From a virus: a stretch of 56,778 bases of DNA. Each line of letters starts with the position of its first letter. Within the stretch, counting starts at the first letter, position 1. A program made the translations under genes and the position numbers. The notes below the pieces were generated by a model, which did not search any database, had not been told where the DNA came from, and saw nothing but the letters and a program-made list of their open reading frames with translations. The stretch is taken from positions 1 through 56,778 of the IMG/VR virus record IMGVR_UViG_3300028840_002119; one strand, written 5' to 3'. Below are positions 22,572 through 32,419 of the stretch, piece after piece.

Positions 22572-23042
22572 ATGTTCGGACGCAGACGAAAACAGGACGC
22601 ATGGGGCGGTAGAGGTAGCGGTAGCGGTAGCGTCACTCATGGAGGGCCAATGAACTACAGAGAACCGATCGGCAAGCGCATAGGGCGTTTTCTTCTTCTG
22701 ATGACGACGATCGCCGTCATAGTCGGCGTCGTGGTCATCACGCAACGCTTCTCGACCGAAACGCTCGCCTTCGTAGTCGGCGGGCTTTTCGCCATCGCCA
22801 TCATTGCGGTAATCCTGTTACCGATCTGCTTATTGGGCTACGCGCTTCTCCGCGCCAGGATGGAGCGCCCACAACAGCAGACGCAGCAAACCGTTCCTAT
22901 GGTCTTCCAGGTGCAGCCGCAACAGCCGATGCTGGGGCAACAAAATGGATACGGGCCAGGGTACGGAACACCGCCAATGATGGAGAGCATGGGACGAGGG
23001 GCTATCAGGGAATGGGAAGTGCTAGGGGGTGAGGCAGAATGA
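22572..23042 (+). CDS. Small membrane protein next to FtsK (156 aa)
   Basis: Basic Gly/Ser-rich N-terminus, two transmembrane helices (residues 40-57 and 66-92), then a Gln/Pro/Gly-rich tail (QQQTQQTVPMVFQVQPQQP). Starts immediately after the FtsK stop. A membrane anchor for the soluble translocase is a fair guess. Confidence 0.7.
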   Translation: MFGRRRKQDAWGGRGSGSGSVTHGGPMNYREPIGKRIGRFLLLMTTIAVIVGVVVITQRFSTETLAFVVGGLFAIAIIAVILLPICLLGYALLRARMERPQQQTQQTVPMVFQVQPQQPMLGQQNGYGPGYGTPPMMESMGRGAIREWEVLGGEAE

Positions 23043-23275
23043 TAAAGATCGGATTGCTTTGGCACGATTCGAGCAAGCGCAGTATCGAGGAAAAACTTGG
23101 GCCAGCGATCGAGCGTTACGAGGCACGCTTCGGCGTCCGGCCAAACGTCTGCTATCTGCATCCAGAAACCCGTCTTGATGTTGAAGAAGTCGCGGGCCTT
23201 GCCCTGTTTTCTTCCTGCCGCTTACTACTCAATCACTTCTGGCTGGCGTTCGATTCTGAAGCTGAAGCTGCTTAA
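23039..23275 (+). CDS. Hypothetical protein (78 aa), last gene of the rightward operon
   Basis: ATGA overlap with the previous stop. Sequence MIKIGLLWHDSSKRSIEEKL; looks like a small alpha/beta domain, unrecognised. Confidence 0.65.
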   Translation: MIKIGLLWHDSSKRSIEEKLGPAIERYEARFGVRPNVCYLHPETRLDVEEVAGLALFSSCRLLLNHFWLAFDSEAEAA

Positions 23276-23369
23276 CGGGAGAACCAGATATGGTTAGGCG
23301 TAGAGACTGAGTTCGAGGGTGATAAGGAATTCACGCCCAACACACAACCTTAAAGGAGGAAGAAGAGAG

Positions 23370-23420
23370 ATGGAGCTACGCGAAAGGATTCCAATGCCGG
23401 AACCACGCGACCGCACCTAA
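23370..23420 (+). CDS. Possible 16-residue peptide
   Basis: MELRERIPMPEPRDRT with a strong AAAGGAGGAAG site upstream, ending 2 bp before a palindrome. Too short for certainty. The 23276-23369 stretch shows nothing else. Confidence 0.25.
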   Translation: MELRERIPMPEPRDRT

Positions 23421-23422
23421 CC

Positions 23423-23438
23423 TATTTCCCAGGAAATA
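23423..23438. promoter_or_regulatory. Dispersed palindrome site 4
   Basis: TATTTCCCAGGAAATA (CA centre) between the end of the rightward operon and its terminator. Confidence 0.85.
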
Positions 23439-23442
23439 CAAA

Positions 23443-23473
23443 ACGCGCCAGCGGGATCCACCGGCGCGTTTTT
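23443..23473 (+). terminator. Convergent terminator of replication and late operons
   Basis: ACGCGCC pairs GGCGCGT, followed by TTTTT on the plus strand; a run AAAA on the other side makes it usable leftward too. Confidence 0.8.
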
Positions 23474-23490
23474 CATTTTGGGATAAATGA

Positions 23491-23958
23491 TTAGAGCTGC
23501 ACCCGCGACCACCAACTTATAGCCAGCCCAACCCGTAGCGCGATCTGTATCACGTCCCCTGGTTGTGCATCGATCGTGGTCAGGGCTAAATAGCGATTGT
23601 CGCTCAAGTCGCGTTCTTCCTCGTGGCGCAATTCTCCGTTCACGTACCACCGGACGTCATACAGGCCCGTATCTGGAGCATCGAACCAGACGCCAGAAGT
23701 ATCAGCCGCAATCCCCTCGACCGATGCGGGACGAGCGGACGCGGGCTTTAGTGTGCCTCCTGTGACGGTCAGGCCAAGACCTCCACGCTCCGCGATGTAG
23801 TGTGCGAGATCGGCGGGGGTCAGATTGAGAGATGCCGAAACATTCACGGCGTCTACGAGATCAACCAGGTCAATCGAATGACTGAAGGACGTCAAGATCG
23901 TGTCATCCAGTCCTGCATCGTGCAGCATAGGAACAAAATCAGGTTTCAGGTATTTCAT
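23491..23958 (-). CDS. Tail-associated protein (155 aa), last late gene
   Basis: ATGA overlap with the large tail protein, with GGAGGT upstream. The N-terminal half is helical. The C-terminal half is a beta-sandwich-like segment (SGVWFDAPDTGLYDVRWYVNG). Probably a distal tail or host-contact protein by position. Confidence 0.65.
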   Translation of the reverse strand: MKYLKPDFVPMLHDAGLDDTILTSFSHSIDLVDLVDAVNVSASLNLTPADLAHYIAERGGLGLTVTGGTLKPASARPASVEGIAADTSGVWFDAPDTGLYDVRWYVNGELRHEEERDLSDNRYLALTTIDAQPGDVIQIALRVGLAISWWSRVQL

Positions 23959-26900
23959 AGCTCTGCTAGACCTCCTGGGGTACAAATGAGGGCCGCACGA
24001 TAGCAATAGACCATGCTGCCCGTGTCGCTCATAAGCGAAAGGCGATACATTCGTTCGTCAGGTGGCAGCGAAAATACTGCCGACCTCGCGAGGGATTCAG
24101 TTGTGCCAGTGACGGAAATCTCACTCTGACTGACCTCGCGCCATGTTCCGCTGTCGTCCCATTCCAGAATTGCATAGGCTGTGGTCGATGGCGTCGTGCC
24201 CTTCATGAGAGCTTCGAGCTGAAGCTTCCCCGATACGGGGCCACCCCATCCAAATTCCGTGTGATCGACGGCTGTGTAGGAGATAGCTGTCTCCGAAGCA
24301 CTCCCGTAAAAGATATGCCACGATCCGTGATTGGGGCCGATGTTTTCGGCGGGTGGTAATGCCGGATGGAGATCAACCAGCGGTAGCCCAAACTCATACA
24401 ACTGGCGCACTTTCTCGTAGGATAGCACGCCCTCGATGATTGCAAATTCGGCAAACGCGCCACCGAAGCGCGATCCCCCGCTATAACCAACACCGAGGTT
24501 AAATTGATCTAGGTTTGTGGGTGCGGAGTACGAAGCAGTGCTGCGCACATGCAACTCCCCATTCACATACACACGGAAGTCGTTAGCTGTATAGTCAAAA
24601 GTGGTCACAACGTGCAGCCAGTCACCAGCACGCCACGAGATAGGCCATGCATCGACAGAAAGACCGACGCCGTCGAAGTACAGATAAAATCTGTCAACTA
24701 GCCCGTTATAGTAGACCGCTCTCCGCTCGCTGGCTGAGTAATATGCTTCAAAAAGCCTGCCGTAATCGTTTTCTAGCGTAGCGTCGTGATCGTATGGTGT
24801 TTGCACCCACATGGCTATAGATACTTGCTCTTTGTCATTGAGTAGATGGGCATGGTCGTCAAGATTGACATCTGTTGCAGTGCGAACGGTATTACTGGCG
24901 TGAGGCGTGCTGGACCACGCATAACCCTCACCGGCATCGCCCCAAGCTACAGAAGTCGGCGCGGATGTCTTTTCGATCTGTATCCAATCGACGTCGATTA
25001 TTTGACCGTTAGAGACTGCATCGGGATTTATGATGAGACGCAGCACGTATGAACCTGTAGCGTTCACCGTTCCAGACAATGAGAAGGTCTGCCATTCAGG
25101 AGTAAGCACTACGCTTAGTGTGCCGCCGATGTTCTGTGCCCATTCACGATAAAAGGCGATGTCTGTTGTTAGCTCCTGGTCGGCGCGCACGCGCACCGAT
25201 GCAGACCACGCATCGCCGGACGTAAGTGAGATTGATGCTGTTGTGTAGTACAAAAACGAATCGTTACCACTTGTGTCCGCAGTAGAGCGCACAACGGTTT
25301 GATTTAGGGCCTCCTCTACGGCCCGTACCGTGACTGTGCCATACGGATCGGCCCATCCAGTGGTAGCGTTCCCGACCGGATTTGTGGCATAGTTAGTCGT
25401 GGTGCTCTCAATCAGGAGTGCCAGCGTCTTAGGCCATCGGCCCTGTACTTGATGGAAAGCCCCCGTTATGGTGGCCTTTTGCCCACGCTGCGATACCCAT
25501 CCAGAAGGATATTGACGTGACCCAGGTCCAAGCAGCAGCAGACCGTCATCCCCGAAGAACTCCACCGGCTCCTCGAATACCGCGTCCACCTCGTCCACTG
25601 GCAGTATAAAAGCTCCGGTATCTACCATCGGCAATCCGCTGTTGTATAGATAGGCGACTTCTTCAGCGTCCAGCTCCGCACCTATAACCGCATATTCAGC
25701 AATCGGGCCACCCCATGACCAAAAGTTGGGACTAGACCCAATAAACCAGCTACCAGTCGATGACGAAGGCGCAGAAACCGACCACGTCTCTTCGAGAAGC
25801 AGCTCGCCGTTCAAATACAGCCGGTAGACATTCGCTGAGAAGTCGTAAGTAGTGACGACGTGCAGCCAATCTCCGGCTGAAAATTCCACCGATGCGCCTG
25901 TGGAATTGCCGCCAACGTAAAGCACCAAAGTACCAGGACTACCCCTTGTGAAATACACGATACATCTAGTCGATGCTACGTTATAGTCCCATATTCGCGG
26001 ATTGTTGTTGTCAGGCCAATCAGAATCATTGTCATAGGGTGCTTGTATCCACATCGAAACCGAGAAGGCATCTTGCCCATACAGCAGCGGAACATAGTCG
26101 TTGATGTCTATGTAAGTGGCTACGCGAGAACTCGTACTATCGTGTGGCTCGCCGTTCCACGCGCACCACGCGAGATCACCATAACACAGGGTGGTGTGCG
26201 CGTCGTTGTCTTCTACTTGCACCCCGTCGAGGTGGGCATAAGCACTGCCAGTGATAGAAAGATTGTTAAAGTATAGCGTCGGGCGAATCAGCGTGTTTGT
26301 TCCAGAGTTGAATGGAACCACGATGCGCGCCCATTTATCGAAGGTCGTGATGGTGGTCTGCCCCAGGTTTGCCCAACTATCTCCAAACACCACAGCCAGT
26401 ATCGCAGTGCCGCCAGTCACGAACTCCGAAGGGATACGCACCCACATACTCGCGATATAATCGGTGCTGGCAGCGAAGCCGGTCAGATCGTAATAAACAC
26501 CGCCGCCAGATACCCCGTCCCACGTCCATTTGATCGACTGTTCCCCAAAACGCTTCTCAGCAGTGTCCAGCGAAATCGTGTCACCCCACGCGCTGGCATA
26601 GCCAGTCGTGCCGTTACCAGCTACAGGATTTTTCACTAAGTTTGTTGTAGCCGCCTCTGGATGTATAGCTAGGGTGTCGGGCCATTTACCTTGCACTTGT
26701 TGGAAGGCTCCCGTAATAGTCGCCACCTGATTGCGCTGCGATACCCAACGGTCTAGGGACTGCCTGCACCCTGGTCCAAACAAGAGCATCCCGTCTTCTG
26801 TTGTGAACGGCATGAAGTTGGCTTGTTCGAGTAGCGCATAGCGCAAGCCGGAAGGTACAATCGCCCTCTCAGTATCCGCACCCAGAGCGGTTTCTTCATT

Positions 26901-29276
26901 TGTGGCCAGTTCAATCACGCCTTGCGTTTCCGTGGTCGCCTGGCCATAGATCACGCCCCCACTGACAACCTGCGAGGCGCGTGAACCTGTGATGTAAGAA
27001 ATAGCCTCGATGCGACAACGGCCAGTTGCGCCAGTGTACGAGGAATTCGTTCGATAGGTGATTTTCACATAAGCGACATACTCAGGCGCGATCGCGGCGA
27101 AGTCGCCCAAATAGTACCCACGGAAGTCTTCAAGCTGCGCCCCTACCAATGTCGAGTGAACATCCTGCGGCTGAAGCATCAACACGCGGTATTTCTGGGA
27201 TTCCGTATCACTAGCCGCAGGAGCAAGGATCTGCCAAACGTTGAAGTAGTCGTTATTCGATGCCTCGACCTCTGAAAAAGCACCGCCTGTGTAAACGTTG
27301 ATCAACGGGAAGGTTGTACCTACACGATAGGGTACTGTGGCGGCTGTGTCGAAGGACGTGGCGCCAGAACCAGTGAAGTGCAGTGTCGTGTACGTGCCTT
27401 GAAGCCATGCCGGAATGACTGTGTGTAAATCCTCGTCATCGACCGTGGCCGCGTCGAACCCTGGCGTGTTGTCGGCTGTGGTCGGTGAGGATGGCTGTAT
27501 AGCATAAGTGCCACCAGTAGGAGCGCCACCGGATTCGCGATAAGTACCAATGACCTCGTGAAGCTCGTAATGAGACTGCCATTGCATCAGCCCGTGGCAC
27601 TCACGGAAACAGAAGTAGACACTATTCGCAGAATCATACTCGACATAGGCAAACTGCGCGTGCGAGAACGCCCATATCGTAGTGCTCCAAGTCGGGCCTG
27701 AACCTGAATCGGCCAAAAACCATTCATCGTCGGTGGCCGTGTGCGGGTCCGACGTCCAGGGCGATGCAAGTTCGTATTTGACGCCATCCACGTAATAGAC
27801 AATCGTGCCCGAGACGTGGGTCAAAGTCACTTCGCGTGTGGTGTAGTCGTAGCTAACAACGATATTGTCAGGGTCAGCAAAGCCACCAGGCTCTTGAGTG
27901 ATCGCGCCGATAGCTTCTGGTATCGTCGTCATCTCAAAGCGAGAATTGGCCGCAACCCAGGCAGGCACATCGCCATCTATCACAGTTGGCGCATAGACAT
28001 CGTGTAAGCAAGTCAGTCTAGACCGATACTGTATGTAAATGTAGATGATGCCTTCAGTAGCGTGCGAGTAGACCACAAACCCAAGTGGAACCCTGAAGTT
28101 AGGAGCATCTGGCTCCACGTTTGTCATCGCGCCCGCAGTCGTCGCGGAGAGGAACAAGGTATCGCCATCACTCCACGCGCTCGTATCGACGTCGCGCAAC
28201 ATCCCCAAAAGATTTACGTAGCCACTTTGATTGTTTGCCACATCCTCAGTAAGAACGCCAAGACGGAACGCAGTCGTTTCGCTATCTGCCTGCGCCAGCT
28301 TAAATTCAGGACGTTGACCTGACGCCCCTGAGTTGTAGACTACCTGCCCGTTGTAGCAGTCTGCGCCTTGATCGTTCTTCGCTCTGACGAGAATCTCCTG
28401 GCCGATTTGCAAGGCAACGTTGCCACCAGGCATACCCACTTCCAACGTGCCATCATCCGCGTTCCACTGCACGCGGCCTTCTTCAATAGCTCCAGTGTAG
28501 GATAGCGAAAATTGGATGAAGTCATAGATGTACCCAGGGTTTTGCAACATAAACCGTAAGTCTACGATGTCTTCCATCCACGAGATTCCGGCCCCAAAAG
28601 TCAGCTTCGCCGCGCCGATCGCGTATGTGCCAGATGGCGGCTCGTTCAAAGCTGTGAACGTGGTCGCGCCGTCATCGACGACGCCAGCGGCCCCATCACC
28701 ATCCAGATAGATCAGCACCCACTTATGGCCACTGGTGGGGTAGTAAGTGGAAAGATCGAGGTCAATCGACGATACTAGCCAACGATATGCACCTTCAGCG
28801 TAGTACGCGCCAGCCTGGATGATGACGTGCTGCGCCGTCTCGCTGGGTTGCATCCGCAAGGGGAAGATTTGAAAGGTATGCAGCCATTGAAGCTGATCGT
28901 CGGCTTGCTCAGACCATGAGTGCGTCAAGGCGTGTGTTTCGAGTGCGCCAGAAGTCGGCGGCGGCGTGTTGCCTGCGGCGTTCCCGTAGTCCAGCGCCAT
29001 CGCGTCCACATCGACGACAAAGCGTTCGCGGGTGAGCGGGTCTTCCTCTATGATGACCGGAAGGTTGTAGTAAAGCCGCAAGCCACCCTTGACCGGAAAA
29101 GAACCCACGGCGTAGCTGCCACTGCCGGCTTGCCGCATCCGCACGTAGACTTCTCCATCACGCACGCTCTCGATGTTGCCGCTATGGTCGCCTAACAGTC
29201 CATCCCAACGGTTTCCCTTTGGTCGCAACTCACCGATGATCGAACTCAGCAGCCTCGCGTTCTTTTGGTTTGTCAT
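23955..29276 (-). CDS. Large tail-fibre/receptor-binding protein with two LamG-type modules (1773 aa)
   Basis: The N-terminal part is a virion-attachment region. Starting near residues 825 and 1244 are two copies of a module: GPG-x-RQ...WVSQR, ITGAF-x-QVQG-x-WP, a carbohydrate-binding-like beta-sandwich, then a concanavalin/LamG domain with D-WLHVVTT and LY-x-GLP. The duplication suggests increased avidity for a surface glycan. Lies next to the PKD/propeller protein at the tail tip; likely the main adhesin. Confidence 0.8.
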   Translation of the reverse strand: MTNQKNARLLSSIIGELRPKGNRWDGLLGDHSGNIESVRDGEVYVRMRQAGSGSYAVGSFPVKGGLRLYYNLPVIIEEDPLTRERFVVDVDAMALDYGNAAGNTPPPTSGALETHALTHSWSEQADDQLQWLHTFQIFPLRMQPSETAQHVIIQAGAYYAEGAYRWLVSSIDLDLSTYYPTSGHKWVLIYLDGDGAAGVVDDGATTFTALNEPPSGTYAIGAAKLTFGAGISWMEDIVDLRFMLQNPGYIYDFIQFSLSYTGAIEEGRVQWNADDGTLEVGMPGGNVALQIGQEILVRAKNDQGADCYNGQVVYNSGASGQRPEFKLAQADSETTAFRLGVLTEDVANNQSGYVNLLGMLRDVDTSAWSDGDTLFLSATTAGAMTNVEPDAPNFRVPLGFVVYSHATEGIIYIYIQYRSRLTCLHDVYAPTVIDGDVPAWVAANSRFEMTTIPEAIGAITQEPGGFADPDNIVVSYDYTTREVTLTHVSGTIVYYVDGVKYELASPWTSDPHTATDDEWFLADSGSGPTWSTTIWAFSHAQFAYVEYDSANSVYFCFRECHGLMQWQSHYELHEVIGTYRESGGAPTGGTYAIQPSSPTTADNTPGFDAATVDDEDLHTVIPAWLQGTYTTLHFTGSGATSFDTAATVPYRVGTTFPLINVYTGGAFSEVEASNNDYFNVWQILAPAASDTESQKYRVLMLQPQDVHSTLVGAQLEDFRGYYLGDFAAIAPEYVAYVKITYRTNSSYTGATGRCRIEAISYITGSRASQVVSGGVIYGQATTETQGVIELATNEETALGADTERAIVPSGLRYALLEQANFMPFTTEDGMLLFGPGCRQSLDRWVSQRNQVATITGAFQQVQGKWPDTLAIHPEAATTNLVKNPVAGNGTTGYASAWGDTISLDTAEKRFGEQSIKWTWDGVSGGGVYYDLTGFAASTDYIASMWVRIPSEFVTGGTAILAVVFGDSWANLGQTTITTFDKWARIVVPFNSGTNTLIRPTLYFNNLSITGSAYAHLDGVQVEDNDAHTTLCYGDLAWCAWNGEPHDSTSSRVATYIDINDYVPLLYGQDAFSVSMWIQAPYDNDSDWPDNNNPRIWDYNVASTRCIVYFTRGSPGTLVLYVGGNSTGASVEFSAGDWLHVVTTYDFSANVYRLYLNGELLLEETWSVSAPSSSTGSWFIGSSPNFWSWGGPIAEYAVIGAELDAEEVAYLYNSGLPMVDTGAFILPVDEVDAVFEEPVEFFGDDGLLLLGPGSRQYPSGWVSQRGQKATITGAFHQVQGRWPKTLALLIESTTTNYATNPVGNATTGWADPYGTVTVRAVEEALNQTVVRSTADTSGNDSFLYYTTASISLTSGDAWSASVRVRADQELTTDIAFYREWAQNIGGTLSVVLTPEWQTFSLSGTVNATGSYVLRLIINPDAVSNGQIIDVDWIQIEKTSAPTSVAWGDAGEGYAWSSTPHASNTVRTATDVNLDDHAHLLNDKEQVSIAMWVQTPYDHDATLENDYGRLFEAYYSASERRAVYYNGLVDRFYLYFDGVGLSVDAWPISWRAGDWLHVVTTFDYTANDFRVYVNGELHVRSTASYSAPTNLDQFNLGVGYSGGSRFGGAFAEFAIIEGVLSYEKVRQLYEFGLPLVDLHPALPPAENIGPNHGSWHIFYGSASETAISYTAVDHTEFGWGGPVSGKLQLEALMKGTTPSTTAYAILEWDDSGTWREVSQSEISVTGTTESLARSAVFSLPPDERMYRLSLMSDTGSMVYCYRAALICTPGGLAEL

Positions 29277-32101
29277 TAGAACCTCACAGCCAACCCGCGC
29301 ATTTCTCCGCAGGTGTTAGGGATGCTGTCAGTGTACGGCGATGTGCCAGGGTTTGGCCCTGCGCGTGGGTACATCGTTCCATACTCGCCATCCATGATGT
29401 ACACGACGTGTGGGTATGTAGTGTTAGGATTGTACTGGCCGAGGAAGATCATATCGAACTGACCAGCTACGGGCGTGTGAATCTTCCGTATCGTTGGAGC
29501 AATCGTCGCGGGACTTGAGTTTACCAGGGTCGCCCACTCGTCTTCGGTGCTGTAGATTTTGGAGTTATCGAGCAGCCTTTGACGTTGTGGGTCTACGGTA
29601 TCCTCAACGAAGATATGAAAGTTCCCAATCCCCAAGTTCAGCGAATCGAACAAGATTGTCCAGCTCAAGTCGGCCTTGCTGATCTGGGCGAGGTCTGGTC
29701 CGCCGATACCACCAGGCATAGTTGAACCACCAGAGTACAGATAGTTTGTTCTGATATGCACGTAAGGCATCCAAGATGAACCACCCATGCTATCAGTGCG
29801 GTCAAACGACGCCCATCCATCCGTAGAGTAGTAGACACGGCCAGCAGCACCATAAGCCTTACCGAAGGCGACTTCGTTGCCGCGCTGACGTCCTGACCAT
29901 ACAAGCCCGTAGGTCCAGGCTAGTGTGTCAATCGTCGCCGCAACGTTCCACGTCGCGCCTTGATCGTCAGTGTAGCAAGGATAGACGTTATCGCCCAGCG
30001 TCAAGGTAGGCGAAACCAGCGCCCACAGCCTGCCGTTTGACACGTCATAGGTGATGTCCCAGATACGACAGGCTACTCCCTCACCGACCAACGTCGCGGC
30101 AGTCAGGTTTGTGAGTACCAGATTCCACTCGTTGTCCGCAACAGCGTCGGCTCGCGTGTAGACGTCATACGTATCAGGGTTAGGCACTGTGTCCACAATC
30201 AAGATTGCCTGCCGCACCGATGACGCGGGATCTGCCTCGAAGCGTTTGACTGTAGTGCCAGATGTTGGGAAAGTCGGCAATCCAACATTGTCCGCGATCC
30301 AAGTCGGCTGAGTGACCTGCAACGGGTCTGTGAAGTCATCGGACCGATAGACGCCTAAATCCTCAGTCGCTACCCATACGCCTGTAGGCCATCCGAGATC
30401 GGGCAACGGCGGCCACGGCGGGACGATCGGCGGAGTAACTGGCGGCGGGATGACGATCTCAGGTGGCGGCGGCTCGTCAACAGTCGTTACATCTACCCCG
30501 TATCTGCGTCCGGACACATCCACGGTCCAGCGCAGGGCTTCAGCATCGTGAGACAACCGTACTGATTCTGGCGCAATGTCGTAGGAGTTGGGGAGAACAA
30601 TGCGCCGCACCGTCCACGGATCGACATCGACGAAGGTCTTTACATCGTAAGTCCGCACTTGCGACAAAGCCAGATGCCGCGCTGCCCAACCGCGTAGTTC
30701 TGTAGAGTTCAACGGTGCCAGTCCGCTGACTTCACCAGGTCGGCCCAAGTCTTCGGGATGACTTGGCGCACGCACGATCAGCGGCTCATAGCCCCCACCT
30801 GCTGGATAAAGGCCCATCACCCGCGCCTCACTTATCCAGTTCATGGGGTCTGACCATGAGATTTTCCCGCGCACATCCGTAGCGGCAAGGGTCAGGGTAG
30901 TCATAGAACCAAACAACCCGCTATACAGCGGTTGCGTGATGATATTGACGCCACCGGAGCGTGAAGGACGTGGCTCCCAGAAAGCATCGTCACACGCGGT
31001 TTTCAACTGCTGCGCCAGTGTACCAGCAGTGAATTCGATATTTTGGATAGTCCGCGCCGTAGGCTCAAGCAGCACGTTCGCCAATTCGTGAATATTGCTA
31101 TGCCACCTCATTAGATGCCACACGGCCCGCTGCAAGGTGAGATCATAGACCTCTTGCCATTCGTCGGCCACACCTACGCCCACACTGTTCAGCAGGAAGG
31201 CATACGAATAGACGTTCGCGATGTAGGAGAGTAGGGAAAGTGCGGTCATACTGACGCGCTCGCCGTCGATGTCGTATTCTACGCTGAGAGGGTGCAGCCA
31301 TCCGTAGAAATACACCTCGTCGGTTTCGAGATCGACCAGCGCCAGCGGCGTCCTGGCGATGAAGTTTATGTCAGCAGCCGCGCCACCCATCGAAAGGGAG
31401 ATGTTAGCCGTCCACCCATCTCCGGCCCGCCAGGATAGACTTGCCTCCGCAACCGGCTCTGCCGTCGCCCCTATCCAGCATGGGACGTAGCGCGTACTAC
31501 TGCCGCCATAGTTGTCGGTCACAGTGATGGATAGATACCGGAAACCAGAAGTCGAGTAGGATACCGAGACGCTTGCGCCACTTCCGGTGATGACGCCTCC
31601 TGTGCCTGCGTCCCAAGTGTATGTTGAGAGTGAAGCGCCTACCGCCATTTCCTCAGAAGACACCGCCGAGATCGGAACGCTCTCGCCAACAGCCGCGATA
31701 ATGATGTCAGGATAGACGACTGCGCGCGGGGGCATTGATAGGTACTGCCCTGGCCATGCTATGTCGTAATCCATGTAAACCACGCCCGTCGTGGTCGCTC
31801 TCTGGTAGTAGGGGAAAGGAAGACGCGCCGCGAAGACTTGAACAGGGTCGCCTATTGAAATTTCCTGCGGATTCTCAGATAGCTGAAACGTGCTTGTACC
31901 CACCGTGATCGTCTTGATGCGGATGTACTTGTCTGAGTCCACCATGTTGACGGCGTGCCCTGGCTCAAGATCGTTCAACGTGCCAGTGACAGTTGACACA
32001 ACCATCTCGAAGGTTGTGTCATTGTAGCTCGATACCGTTCCCGTCCAGATAGCCGTTGTCGGTGCCAGCAGTAGCCCGATGCGTGATTGCAGGATGGCCA
32101 T
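29276..32101 (-). CDS. Minor tail / baseplate protein with PKD-like and BNR propeller-like regions (941 aa)
   Basis: Residues about 125-210 resemble a PKD domain (TYTWDAGTGGVITGSG, YSTSGFRYLSITVTDNYGG). A central part resembles siphovirus tail-hub proteins. The C-terminal 350 residues contain BNR/Asp-box type repeats (YTDDQGATW, YYSTDGWASF) typical of sialidase-like propellers. TGA/ATG coupling with the adhesin gene. Probably connects the tail tip with the receptor-binding protein. Confidence 0.72.
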   Translation of the reverse strand: MAILQSRIGLLLAPTTAIWTGTVSSYNDTTFEMVVSTVTGTLNDLEPGHAVNMVDSDKYIRIKTITVGTSTFQLSENPQEISIGDPVQVFAARLPFPYYQRATTTGVVYMDYDIAWPGQYLSMPPRAVVYPDIIIAAVGESVPISAVSSEEMAVGASLSTYTWDAGTGGVITGSGASVSVSYSTSGFRYLSITVTDNYGGSSTRYVPCWIGATAEPVAEASLSWRAGDGWTANISLSMGGAAADINFIARTPLALVDLETDEVYFYGWLHPLSVEYDIDGERVSMTALSLLSYIANVYSYAFLLNSVGVGVADEWQEVYDLTLQRAVWHLMRWHSNIHELANVLLEPTARTIQNIEFTAGTLAQQLKTACDDAFWEPRPSRSGGVNIITQPLYSGLFGSMTTLTLAATDVRGKISWSDPMNWISEARVMGLYPAGGGYEPLIVRAPSHPEDLGRPGEVSGLAPLNSTELRGWAARHLALSQVRTYDVKTFVDVDPWTVRRIVLPNSYDIAPESVRLSHDAEALRWTVDVSGRRYGVDVTTVDEPPPPEIVIPPPVTPPIVPPWPPLPDLGWPTGVWVATEDLGVYRSDDFTDPLQVTQPTWIADNVGLPTFPTSGTTVKRFEADPASSVRQAILIVDTVPNPDTYDVYTRADAVADNEWNLVLTNLTAATLVGEGVACRIWDITYDVSNGRLWALVSPTLTLGDNVYPCYTDDQGATWNVAATIDTLAWTYGLVWSGRQRGNEVAFGKAYGAAGRVYYSTDGWASFDRTDSMGGSSWMPYVHIRTNYLYSGGSTMPGGIGGPDLAQISKADLSWTILFDSLNLGIGNFHIFVEDTVDPQRQRLLDNSKIYSTEDEWATLVNSSPATIAPTIRKIHTPVAGQFDMIFLGQYNPNTTYPHVVYIMDGEYGTMYPRAGPNPGTSPYTDSIPNTCGEMRGLAVRF

Positions 32102-32104
32102 GCC

Positions 32105-32419
32105 TTACCCTTTACCGGAGCTCGTGTCGATGGTCGGCGTTACGGTCGGCGTTGTCGATGGCGTCAACGTGGGCGTATCCGTTGGGTGCGGCGTTGGCGT
32201 TGTCGATGGCGTCACGGTTAGGGTACTGGTCGGCGTTGGGCTACTGGTCGGCGTTGGGCTACTGGTCGCGGTCGGCGTCAGTGTGAACGTGGGAGTTGGC
32301 GGCGATACTGTCACCGTGGGATCTGCATCGCCGGACCTGGTACATAGGCCGATTGCTGTCAGCATTGCCAGCAACAGAATGACAAGTATTACCCTGGAAA
32401 TAATTTTAGATCGTAGCAT
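32105..32419 (-). CDS. Secreted or anchored Thr/Pro-rich stalk protein (104 aa)
   Basis: Residues 1-26 are a signal anchor ending in IGLC. The rest is a Thr/Pro/Ser repeat region (TPTPTS units), encoded by tandem copies of an 18-bp unit around 32230-32270. Such sequences form extended, often glycosylated stalks. Odd within a tail operon; possibly a host-surface or virion decoration protein. Confidence 0.6.
   Translation of the reverse strand: MLRSKIISRVILVILLLAMLTAIGLCTRSGDADPTVTVSPPTPTFTLTPTATSSPTPTSSPTPTSTLTVTPSTTPTPHPTDTPTLTPSTTPTVTPTIDTSSGKG
32387..32402. promoter_or_regulatory. Possible weak palindrome site
   Basis: TATTACCCTGGAAATA within the signal-sequence codons of the 32105 gene; one arm base differs, as in the 39561 site, and the centre is CT. 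May be coincidence. Confidence 0.4.
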
